This document shows, one piece after another, positions 19,401-26,279 of a DNA stretch of 64,000 bases; position 1 is the stretch's first letter; each line of letters opens with the position of its first letter. The stretch covers positions 56,663 to 120,662 of the forward strand of contig NVWV01000010.1 of assembly GCA_002746305.1 (NCBI GenBank). Direction: 5' to 3'. The DNA is from Bacteroidota bacterium (GTDB taxonomy: Bacteria; Bacteroidota; Bacteroidia; NS11-12g; UBA9320). The position numbers and the translations under genes are program-made. Below the pieces are notes generated by a model. It saw only the letters and a list, made by a program, of their open reading frames with translations, was not told where the DNA came from and did not search any database.

Positions 19401-20219
19401 ATACAGCTTTGGGAAAAATGAAGTTAATGGAAAGAGGTGATCCTTAGGTCTAAAATACCCTCCATGATTACCATTACTAAAAATAGGATGATGCCCTGTT
19501 ACAATGATATTTTTGTCATGATTATTTTTAATAACTGCTGTGAGTTCGTTAATGAAATCTAATTCATTATTAATAGAACAACTATCTTTTTCACCATAAG
19601 GCTTATCATAAGCATGCAACCACCATTGACTATCTATAATAACTAATACTACACTGTCATTTAGATGAATCTCTACAGGACCTGGACATCCATTATCCGG
19701 ATTAAAAACATTGCCTTTGTTTAATTTTTTCTCTATATATTCTTCCTCCCTCTTCACTCCATCCCAGCCATCAGATGACCATTTTGACCAGTCATGATTT
19801 CCCGGTATAAAAAAAACATTGCCTTTGAAATCAGCAAGCGTTTTCAACTGATTACCAATAGACTTTTCTGCATTTTTTCTGAAAGAAGATGATTCTTCAA
19901 CCATTCCATCTGGATAAATATTGTCGCCTAAAAAAATCACAGAACTATTTTGTTCTGCATCACTAAGATGCTGTTTAAGCAGAGCCATGCAAGAAGTCCC
20001 TTCGTTGACAATAGGTTCTCCTGCATCACCTACCAAGTATACAGTATGGCTAACTTCTCCATTAATAGAATGTTGAAACCACTCTGTATTAGCCTTACTA
20101 ATAAATGGTTTCTGTCCAAAGGCATTGGTAGCAAATAAAATCAGGATGAGTTGAAAAAGAACAGATTTACCACAGACCATTGCAACGAAATTGAGAAATT
20201 TAGTCATATTTATTTCCAT
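16401..20219 (-). CDS. Metallophosphoesterase / kinase-like / BamA-type barrel fusion protein
   Basis: 1272 aa with three parts. After a signal peptide ending AFGQ, a calcineurin-like phosphoesterase (about 58-346) shows every metal motif: Asp65 (GDAGE), Asp99 (LGDNIY), Asn141-His142-Asp143 (PGNHDW), His243-His244 (TGHHP) and His324/His326 (AGHEHN). A central region (about 465-700) recalls the CotH/Fam20/HipA kinase fold: a possible ATP-binding Lys495 (YLLRSIQKD), Asp624/Asp626 in LIGDFDRHDDQW and Asp667/Asp669 in IPRDRDQVF. The C-terminus (about 905-1272) is an Omp85/BamA-like barrel with LRGYRRDRFAGRS and a terminal Phe, so it sits in the outer membrane. The first ATG (20219) overlaps the upstream gene by 10 bp; the ATG at 20207 is an alternative. 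The kinase assignment is inference; the other two domains are secure. Confidence 0.85.
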   Translation of the reverse strand: MEINMTKFLNFVAMVCGKSVLFQLILILFATNAFGQKPFISKANTEWFQHSINGEVSHTVYLVGDAGEPIVNEGTSCMALLKQHLSDAEQNSSVIFLGDNIYPDGMVEESSSFRKNAEKSIGNQLKTLADFKGNVFFIPGNHDWSKWSSDGWDGVKREEEYIEKKLNKGNVFNPDNGCPGPVEIHLNDSVVLVIIDSQWWLHAYDKPYGEKDSCSINNELDFINELTAVIKNNHDKNIIVTGHHPIFSNGNHGGYFRPKDHLFPLTSFFPKLYVPLPVIGSIYPYYRKRIGHIQDLNNPRYQLLREKLLGAFESHNNLIYAAGHEHNLQYFEHNKQHYIVSGSGSKTKYVAKKNGASFTYAKQGFSKVLYLTTGEVWVEFWTVDETNLKGELSFRKKIQEADTQEVLPELSTVDFSDSVIVYRAAEQFEASKLKAFFFGKEYRSSWTAPVSVNVFDISSEKGGLTPIRLGGGMQTKSLRLEDANGKEYLLRSIQKDPARKFLPADMQNTVVGDIMRDQIAMSHPYGAFTIAPLAEGAGVNHKHAKLVFVPDDPRLGKFRSAYGNTLALFEERAGSKLAEGESFGNVKKAISTPKMVLDLHKSNHNMVDEHEMLRARLFDMLIGDFDRHDDQWRWALHECKKGSHDQCYHTKDSLTEKGNVYVPIPRDRDQVFAKVDGLIPSLAAMPFSPGQLLSNFDYEMTDFVGLNLNGRQLDVSFLTRLTEQDWIQVAKEIQVGVTDEVIQNAIGQLPDTIFNLNGQELIDKLKRRRDDLHLYALEYYKIIAQQVEVVGSNESETFEVLRKPNGNVDVKVYRKTKKHKKRSLFYHREFKYNETKEINLYGLGHKDRFEISGNTKKSILIRIIGGKGHDEIIDQSIVRGVKRLTRVYDKVDGIQIIGSTETKDLTSNDKYLNTYNRDRFKPNKTIPLVKIGYNIDDGIYLGTGVALKKHGWRKTPLADAHKLYGIIAVRTGSFYLSHNSTFYQAIGKWNINIETQLFAPNAITNFYGLGNDTKDRVGGLKFYRVRYNQGLAHFSLENRINKNTIFSVGPKYEFVQTKQSMNRFISSDLSGLVDDDFDENHLFGIESNFSINTTNNKVQPSNGLKWNVDGNAMYNHSDATYISTIKSDISFYVPIKTIFHPVLALRFGGSSILGDFLFNQANTLGAQSKQIGRGNLRGYRRDRFAGRSSAYQNTDLRLKLTSFKSYLFPGDIGIHGFIDNGRVWMDGENSDTWHTSYGGGIWISPFHSILFTTTFEKSDENKIVSFHMNFLF

Positions 20220-21244
20220 TTTTTTGGTGGCACAAAGAATAAGCTAATCTGAAAACTGAACGCATTTTGAACGGAATTTGATATTGCAGAAGCATCAGTT
20301 GATAGTAGTTTGTTGGTGGTAGACAAATCAAATTTGTAGTTTATATGGTAACCTACATTGGTAGAAACCCAAATAAAATCATATAGTTCTCTTTCGTACG
20401 CCAAGGTGCTAAAAAAATCTGATTTCGAAAGGTAAAAGTTCTGCGTTGCTATGGGTTCTGAATTGATATAATAATTATCTCCCGACAGTTTATTGCTCCA
20501 TCTCAGAACATTCTTCTCATTAATTAGATAATTAAATTGGATGTCAACTGGGAGTAATATTCTTGTGCTGAGCTTATCCGTGAATCTCCGATTATAGGAT
20601 AGGACTGGCAAAACAAGTTGTCTTCCAAAAGTATTGTTATATGTGAGTCCAACTCCCCATGAAATAGTTGAAGATCGTTTTTGACCATAGATAATGGAAA
20701 CTGTGGATCTGAAATAGTTGATGAGTTTGCTTTTATCAATGTCGCCACTAAGACGAGTATTTACCCTCCCCATAATAAACTTATCCCCTATAAGAGACTT
20801 CCCCATGTAGGCTGTTAATCCTACACTTCGTAAGGGTTTATCTTCCAAATATTTGTAAAAAGAATTATTATTTTTAGTATGGTTATCAAACCTAAACTCT
20901 TCCACTTCATATTTGGCTCCCAAGGCCATCATAAAGTGGTCTTTTCTAACAACGGGTAATATCAATTTTATGGTTGTTTCTCGATTCCTATCTACCCTAC
21001 CTGTATACCGATTTTCTCCAATTTTAGTTTTTATCTCGTAGTCTCTTATTCTTCGATATTTCAATTCAAAACCCTTAGGTTTAGGCAATCCATCAATACT
21101 AGGAATACAATACCCTGTGCTATCGCAAATGCCTTCTGACCTTAAGCTATCCAAAACCGATTGACCTAAGGACATAAAATGACCAAAAATGGGTATCAAT
21201 ACAATGAACAGTCGGACTCCACTTGGACAAAATCTTGTTTTCAA
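20210..21244 (-). CDS. Outer-membrane beta-barrel protein (DUF6268-like)
   Basis: 344 aa. A signal peptide (about 1-28, ending SLGQ) is followed by a beta-rich protein with alternating hydrophobic strands (for example TISWGVGLTYNNTFG, LSTRILLPVDIQFNY, FIWVSTNVGYHINYKF), typical of a barrel of 10-14 strands. The early motif PKPKGFELKYRRI and the general layout resemble the DUF6268 family of Bacteroidota outer-membrane proteins; that match is from memory and moderate. Its start overlaps the ppk1 stop by 4 bp and its end overlaps the fusion gene by 10 bp, so all three are translated together. A role as porin or surface partner for the polyphosphate/phosphatase genes is inferred from position only. 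Confidence 0.65.
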   Translation of the reverse strand: MKTRFCPSGVRLFIVLIPIFGHFMSLGQSVLDSLRSEGICDSTGYCIPSIDGLPKPKGFELKYRRIRDYEIKTKIGENRYTGRVDRNRETTIKLILPVVRKDHFMMALGAKYEVEEFRFDNHTKNNNSFYKYLEDKPLRSVGLTAYMGKSLIGDKFIMGRVNTRLSGDIDKSKLINYFRSTVSIIYGQKRSSTISWGVGLTYNNTFGRQLVLPVLSYNRRFTDKLSTRILLPVDIQFNYLINEKNVLRWSNKLSGDNYYINSEPIATQNFYLSKSDFFSTLAYERELYDFIWVSTNVGYHINYKFDLSTTNKLLSTDASAISNSVQNAFSFQISLFFVPPKKWK

Positions 21245-23310
21245 TTATTTAAAGTGTTTAAATAGTTATAATAATCTGATTGAGCTCTTATTTTCTTAGG
21301 ACTACCTATTGTAACCCTGATATTGTTCAATTGTTCATCAATTCTTACAGCTTTTATGTTATCACTCCATTGCAATTGAATATTGGTTAGAATATTTACT
21401 TTTATGCTCTCTGAATAAATAGGAAAGACCACCTCTATTCTTCTTCGGAGATTGCGTCCCATCCAGTCAGCAGAACCTACAAATAGTTTAGGGTTACCAC
21501 TATTGTGAAACAAGTACACTCTATTGTGTTCAAGGTACCTGTCGACCAACCGCTTAAGAGTTATATTCTTACGAGGAATGAGTGTACAAATTCCTCGAAT
21601 TAATAATCTAATTTCAACTCCCGCATCCGCAGCTTCGTACAGTTTATCAATGATTTTTCTATCTTCAATATTATTTAATTTAAGCATTATGGATGCCTCT
21701 TTACCCTCTTTAGCACAATTGGTTTCATGTTCAATTAGCTTCGTAAATTTCTCCAACATATTAACTCTAGCAACAAGCAAATGTTTGAGGATGATCGTCT
21801 TCTCTTTTCCAAAAATAAGATCCAATGTTTGATCCAATTCATCCGTCAGCCTTTTATCGCTTGTAAGCAATGCATAGTCGGTATAAATACTAGCTGTTTT
21901 CTCATTAAAATTACCGGTACCCAAAAATGCGTATTTCACCATATCCCCATTGGAAGACTTTCTTTTGATGAGAGCTATTTTAGAATGCACTTTAATATTT
22001 TGCTGGCTGAATATCACGTCAATACCAGCCTTTTGCATTTTTTTGGCCCATTTAAGGTTGTTTCTTTCATCGAATCGAGCTTTCGCTTCTATGAGCACAG
22101 TTACTTTCTTCCCGTTCCTAGCTGCACTTATGAGAGCTTCAGCAACACGAGAGTCCTCCGCCACTCGATAGATGGTAAGTTTGATTTCTGTTACCGCACT
22201 GTCAATTGCAGCCTGATTAAATAACCTTAAGACATATTCATATTTCTGATAAGGGAAAGCGATTAAAATATCCTCTCTGGAAATGGAATCAAAAATGGCA
22301 CCAACGTCTTCGAATGCTTTGTGAGATAAAGGTGGGAGGCTCACATTTTCTAGTGTTTTCCCAATTGGATTTGGAAGAGAAAAAAAATCAAAAAGATTAT
22401 GATAACTCCCTCCAACCATACAGTCATTTTCAGACAGCTTAAGTTGTTTTTTCAGAAATTCCAAGGTATCAGGTCTAAGATTAGATTCATAAATAAACCT
22501 ACTTGCATTCCCAATTTCTCTGTTCCCTAAACTCTCTGTAATCTTTGCCATTACATCATCAGAATATACATCGTCTAAAAACAATTCAGCATCTCTATTT
22601 ACCTTTATACTGGATTGTCCAGTTACAGTATAGCTCTGAAAAACAATGCTTGAAAAGCACTTAATAATATCTTCTATAAAAGTATAGTGAAATATACTAT
22701 TTAAGGAAGGCAGGCTTTGAAATCGATTCATCTTATCCGATGGCACATTAACAATACCAACATACTCACGACCGTCTTTTACAAGCTCTGCTAAAATGTA
22801 TAATTTCCTATTCTTTAAAAAGAACTCCTGCGGGTCATCTTTCTCAATTATCACTGGTCTGAGAAAAGTAAGAATTTGATTGTAAAATAACTCAGTGATG
22901 GCTGGAATATGTTCTTTCGAATAAGAAGAGTTAAAATAAAGATTAACTTTATTTTCTAAGAGTTCTGGAAGTATCTGATTTCGAATGGTCTCACCCAATA
23001 ACTGCTGTTGATTATCTACTTTTTGAAGGACTTCCTTCAAGAGCTGGACCGGAGACGACACTTTTATCTTGTCATTCAGCTTCTGTTTATCTAGTAATAT
23101 TAAGTTTTCTAGAAGTGCCACCCTAACCCTAAAAAACTCATCTAAATTGGAAGAGTAGATTGCAATGAATTTTATTCGTTCATACAAGGGTACTGAAGCA
23201 TCACTGGCTTCTATCAGTACTCTCTCATTAAAAGAAAGCCAACTCAAATCTCGATCAAAATATTTCATGTTTTTGGTTAGTCTTATGACAAAATTGTTCC
23301 AATCCGTCAT
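21241..23310 (-). CDS. ppk1: Polyphosphate kinase 1
   Basis: About 689 aa from the ATG at 23310, the usual family length. It reversibly transfers the ATP gamma-phosphate to inorganic polyphosphate through a phosphohistidine. The N-terminal signature FDRDLSWLSFNERVL and the segment SNLDEFFRVRVA are diagnostic. The catalytic parts include RFDERNNLKWAKKM, the phospho-acceptor His442 (KVHSKIAL), GTGNFNEKTA.IYTDYAL and a second histidine His595 (LEHNRVYLF). Start choice: a TTG at 23316 is in frame, ATG 23310 is preferred, and ATG 23268 immediately before the RDLSW motif is also possible. It is the first gene of a six-gene operon with overlapping junctions. A good promoter lies just upstream. It is cytoplasmic or membrane-associated. 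Family assignment is certain. Confidence 0.96.
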   Translation of the reverse strand: MTDWNNFVIRLTKNMKYFDRDLSWLSFNERVLIEASDASVPLYERIKFIAIYSSNLDEFFRVRVALLENLILLDKQKLNDKIKVSSPVQLLKEVLQKVDNQQQLLGETIRNQILPELLENKVNLYFNSSYSKEHIPAITELFYNQILTFLRPVIIEKDDPQEFFLKNRKLYILAELVKDGREYVGIVNVPSDKMNRFQSLPSLNSIFHYTFIEDIIKCFSSIVFQSYTVTGQSSIKVNRDAELFLDDVYSDDVMAKITESLGNREIGNASRFIYESNLRPDTLEFLKKQLKLSENDCMVGGSYHNLFDFFSLPNPIGKTLENVSLPPLSHKAFEDVGAIFDSISREDILIAFPYQKYEYVLRLFNQAAIDSAVTEIKLTIYRVAEDSRVAEALISAARNGKKVTVLIEAKARFDERNNLKWAKKMQKAGIDVIFSQQNIKVHSKIALIKRKSSNGDMVKYAFLGTGNFNEKTASIYTDYALLTSDKRLTDELDQTLDLIFGKEKTIILKHLLVARVNMLEKFTKLIEHETNCAKEGKEASIMLKLNNIEDRKIIDKLYEAADAGVEIRLLIRGICTLIPRKNITLKRLVDRYLEHNRVYLFHNSGNPKLFVGSADWMGRNLRRRIEVVFPIYSESIKVNILTNIQLQWSDNIKAVRIDEQLNNIRVTIGSPKKIRAQSDYYNYLNTLNN

Positions 23311-23335
23311 TTGCAATACACTTTCAAAAAATCAT

Positions 23336-23367
23336 CAAACCTATTCCAGTAAGGATATACGAACGAA
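23336..23367 (-). promoter_or_regulatory. Promoter of the ppk1 operon
   Basis: On the minus strand TAGGTTTG (23343-23336) matches TAnnTTTG exactly. TTCG (23367-23364), three of four bases of the TTTG -33 box, lies at the standard 20-bp spacing. The start point would be near 23329, giving a leader of about 20 nt to ATG 23310, or about 60 nt to ATG 23268. Confidence 0.55.
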
Positions 23368-23734
23368 GATGTCTGAACTTATTGTCTTGCTCGAAAAATA
23401 GCACCTTTTTTAGATTCTATGTCATAAACTTAGCTAAATCAGCACTAAACATTTTTTTTTAAGAACATCTACAAATGCTATTAACCACCATTACTCAGCT
23501 TTTCAGGTTAGCCCTATTCATCCTTTTTAGCACCTAATTGATGGTATAATTCTTGCATTATTTTTTGCAAATTATTAAGTCATATTAGGGCCTATTTTTG
23601 CACCTGAATATTAAGATTATCCAAAAAGACAGTAAAATGATTCCTAACCAAATAAGAAATTGGAAATCACCGTGCTCAGACAACCCTGAAGTACACAAAC
23701 ATTTTATTGCAAAAAGTAACCGCAAATCAGAGAT
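23368..23734. other. Divergent intergenic region between ppk1 and CotH operons
   Basis: No gene is supported. It separates two divergent operons and must hold both promoters. The short plus-strand frame across 23165-23401 runs into ppk1 antisense and has no motif. The segments TTAGCACCTAATTG (23526-23539) and TTGCACCTGAATA (23598-23610) share GCACCT. That may be a weak repeated site, but it is too short to call. Confidence 0.35.
23593..23600 (+). promoter_or_regulatory. Possible -7 element for the CotH operon
   Basis: TATTTTTG fits TAnnTTTG, 135 bp before the first start codon. A TTTG (23564-23567) lies 25 bp upstream, five bases too far for a standard -33 box, so this is tentative. Confidence 0.25.
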
Positions 23735-24307
23735 ATGAGAACCTATATAGTACTTGGTTTCATGGCACTTCTTCACTGCATCTCTCATAGGATGTATGCT
23801 CAAAACAGTTTAGGGCTAAGTACAAACTACATACACTCTTTTGGAAAAGGCACGTCAGAAATTCAAGGTACTACCTACCATTTGAATACAACTAGTGGTT
23901 ATGAAATTACTTTAAACTATTTGCACGATGTGAAGAATACAGATATACAGACCGTACTAGAGCTAGGTTATCGACAGATTTACTTTTCTGGCAAGTCAGA
24001 TGACCTAGTATATAGTGGAAATCTAATAAAGGTTACAGGGACTTTAGGGTGCAACTATTTAATCAACAAAGAACTGTATATTGGCGGGTTGTTTGAAATT
24101 GAGAACAATATGGATTTAGATGAAACCTACGCTGGTCGTGGAGACTTATATAGATACTCCATAAGTCTAGAGGTAGGATATAAAATACTCGACAAATTGA
24201 CTACCACCATGCTCGTGAATAGAGCCTTCTACCCTATTAGTGAACCCTATACTATCTTCAATCCTCAAAATCAAATACGATTAGGCCTAACATTCAAACT
24301 ACTGTGA
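23735..24307 (+). CDS. Small outer-membrane beta-barrel protein
   Basis: 190 aa with a signal peptide (ending RMYAQ, about residue 22). Alternating beta strands follow (GYEITLNYLH, TVLELGYRQIYFSG, LIKVTGTLGCNYLI, LYIGGLFEIENNM, YSISLEVGYKIL, IRLGLTFKLL). This is the pattern of an 8-stranded OmpA/OmpW-like barrel. No named family is recognised. It is the first gene of a three-gene operon; its TGA overlaps the ATG of the CotH-family gene by one base (TGATG), so translation is coupled. It is divergent from ppk1. Its role is unknown, possibly an outer-membrane partner for the CotH kinase. Confidence 0.65.
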   Translation: MRTYIVLGFMALLHCISHRMYAQNSLGLSTNYIHSFGKGTSEIQGTTYHLNTTSGYEITLNYLHDVKNTDIQTVLELGYRQIYFSGKSDDLVYSGNLIKVTGTLGCNYLINKELYIGGLFEIENNMDLDETYAGRGDLYRYSISLEVGYKILDKLTTTMLVNRAFYPISEPYTIFNPQNQIRLGLTFKLL

Positions 24308-25512
24308 TGAGATTACTTACATTAATTCTATTATGCTCTCTATTATTTAGCTGTTCAAAGCTAACAGTAAGTGAGCCTCTACCAGACATTGAGGGTATTA
24401 CTCCAAGTTCTATCTCATCCGATTTAACTAGAATTAATATCGTTGCAGATGCTGATTTATTTGAAAATATGTACCTGAATTTTGCTCAGAATATAGAAAT
24501 ATCTGCTCAGATTGAATACTTTGATGAGAAAGGGATTCTCCTCTTGGATGAAAGTGCTAAAATTAGGATTCGTGGATCAGGTTCCGCCTTAAACGACATG
24601 AAATCCATTGGTATTATTTTTACAAAAAAAATTGATAATTTAGCTTTACAAATCATCAATACTGAGCAAGTATTGCCGGGAGATGATTTATGCACTTTAC
24701 AATCTATTCGTCTTAGAAACTCTGGAAACGACGATGGTGTTACACATATAAAAGATTTAGCACTTACAGAATTTGCTATAGCTAACTCTATCGATTTGGA
24801 ATTGAAATATGGTACCGCCACACAAGTATTTATCAATGGTAAATATTATGGATTGTTGAATATAAGGACAGAGAACGACCGCATTGCACTCTCAGATTTA
24901 CTCCAAGTAGATTCTAGTAGCATCACTATGTTGAAATCTGATTTTAAAAATGGCAATATGGAGTATAAAGAAGGAAACTTTCAATTAGCTCAGAGACTAA
25001 ACCAAGCAATAGATGATGAGGATGTATTCGAATTAAAAAGGCTAATAGATATTACAAATTTTATAGACTACATTCTATTTGAAGACTATTTGCAAAACAC
25101 AGATTGGCCACATAACAATGCCAGGATGTATAGTGTAAACGGAAGTAAATTCCGTTTTTTATTATTTGATCTAGACCGTGCTTTCATTAGACCCAAAATG
25201 AACCGACTTCCACTCATGGAATACTTAGATGATGACATTTCAAAAATGTATCAAATATTAAGAGCAAATGACGAAAATTTTATTCCTACATTAGAGAAAA
25301 GGCAGAAAGAGCTATACACTCTGTTTTCACCCACTAGATTTAATGAAATAGTTGACCAATTAGCTCATAATATTGACGGTGAAATCAAATATTTGATAAA
25401 AAAATATGGAGCTCCTCATAGCACATTACAATGGAAAATGAATGTAGATAAAATGAAGCGTGACTTTGATAGAAACGATCACTACAACAGAAACAAATAC
25501 GACCTTAACTAG
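24307..25512 (+). CDS. CotH-family protein kinase lipoprotein
   Basis: 401 aa from ATG 24307; a GTG three bases earlier is also in frame but ATG overlapping the upstream TGA is more likely. The lipobox is FSC (Cys16). CotH proteins are atypical kinases that phosphorylate secreted proteins. Visible motifs are IRIRGSGSA, LRNSGNDDG, the catalytic-type segment YLQNTDWPHNNARMY with Asp266, and the metal-binding FLLFDLDRAF with Asp288/Asp290. All key residues of the family appear present. Length is close to that of typical bacterial CotH domains, with no additional lamin-tail or sorting domain. As a lipoprotein it would act in the periplasm or on the surface. It is followed by a DUF2490-like barrel and lies opposite ppk1; CotH genes are known to neighbour polyphosphate-polymerase genes in other bacteria. 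Confidence 0.88.
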   Translation: MRLLTLILLCSLLFSCSKLTVSEPLPDIEGITPSSISSDLTRINIVADADLFENMYLNFAQNIEISAQIEYFDEKGILLLDESAKIRIRGSGSALNDMKSIGIIFTKKIDNLALQIINTEQVLPGDDLCTLQSIRLRNSGNDDGVTHIKDLALTEFAIANSIDLELKYGTATQVFINGKYYGLLNIRTENDRIALSDLLQVDSSSITMLKSDFKNGNMEYKEGNFQLAQRLNQAIDDEDVFELKRLIDITNFIDYILFEDYLQNTDWPHNNARMYSVNGSKFRFLLFDLDRAFIRPKMNRLPLMEYLDDDISKMYQILRANDENFIPTLEKRQKELYTLFSPTRFNEIVDQLAHNIDGEIKYLIKKYGAPHSTLQWKMNVDKMKRDFDRNDHYNRNKYDLN

Positions 25513-25519
25513 AAATCAC

Positions 25520-26179
25520 ATGCCTTCAAAAATCATTTTTTTCGCTATTCTTAGTTTTGGTATTTCTCAAACAAGTCTAGGTCAAATACCTAATAAAAAT
25601 CTTAGCACCAATGAACTATGGACCGGCATAACCCTAAAATACGAGGTCAATAAAAAAAATACTATTAGTCTAAAACAACAGTTTAGGACAACTGATAATT
25701 TAAATGAGGTAAGGAGTAATTTTTTTGAGATCGGTTTTAAACATAAGTTGAGCAAGCATATTTCAACGAAAGTCCATTTCAGACATACTATTCTGAATGA
25801 ACAGAGAAATCGCAATAGATACATCCTAGATGGTACTGGAGAGTGGAAAATAAAACAGACCAAAGTTCATATAGATTACCGACTGAGAATGCAAGAGTCT
25901 ATGGTGACATATACGGGACAACCATTTACTATTTTGAGAAACAAAATACAGCTTCACAGAAAAATATCAAAACACTCCAACGTTTTGGCCGCCTTTGAAA
26001 GCTTCTATCAATTTAATGATGTAAATAATTTCAATGTAACTCGCTATACTTTAGGCTTTAACTACTCGATAGATAAACGAATGGAATTGAATTCTTATTT
26101 AAGATTAGATCAAGAAATCAATGTAAAAAAACCTAAAAGACAGTATATTATAGGATTACTCCTTTCCTATAAAATTTGA
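25520..26179 (+). CDS. DUF2490-like outer-membrane protein
   Basis: 219 aa from the ATG at 25520. The frame is open further upstream to 25460, but that overlaps the CotH gene and lacks a signal; starting at MPSKIIFF gives a clean signal peptide ending SLGQ. The rest is beta-rich: WTGITLKYEVNKKNTISLKQQFR, FFEIGFKHKLSKHISTKVHFRHT, WKIKQTKVHIDYRLRMQ and a final YIIGLLLSYKI. Repeated strands plus an RYR.R.. pattern match the DUF2490 barrel family, frequently found near CotH or polysaccharide genes in Bacteroidota. It is 7 bp downstream of the CotH stop and last in the operon. It is probably an outer-membrane barrel of unknown cargo. Confidence 0.75.
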   Translation: MPSKIIFFAILSFGISQTSLGQIPNKNLSTNELWTGITLKYEVNKKNTISLKQQFRTTDNLNEVRSNFFEIGFKHKLSKHISTKVHFRHTILNEQRNRNRYILDGTGEWKIKQTKVHIDYRLRMQESMVTYTGQPFTILRNKIQLHRKISKHSNVLAAFESFYQFNDVNNFNVTRYTLGFNYSIDKRMELNSYLRLDQEINVKKPKRQYIIGLLLSYKI

Positions 26180-26216
26180 TATTACTCAATAGAATCGGGG
26201 AACTCCTAGATACAAC

Positions 26217-26248
26217 AAAAAAGGACCAGGCAAAAGCTCCGTCTTTTT
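26217..26248. terminator. Possible bidirectional terminator between convergent operons
   Basis: An A-run plus GGAC (26217-26226) faces GTCTTTTT (26241-26248) across a 14-nt gap. The arms pair imperfectly (one bulged G) and give a T-run on either strand. It sits in the 100-bp gap between the convergent CotH and copper operons, where termination is expected. The hairpin is weak. Confidence 0.3.
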
Positions 26249-26279
26249 CAAACTAATAGAAAGCAGATTATTGTAAATA

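Noticed and set aside
21524..22224. Plus-strand frames of up to 147 aa inside ppk1
   Set aside because: They are antisense to a certain enzyme, have unusual composition and no motifs; shadows of the ppk1 coding frame.
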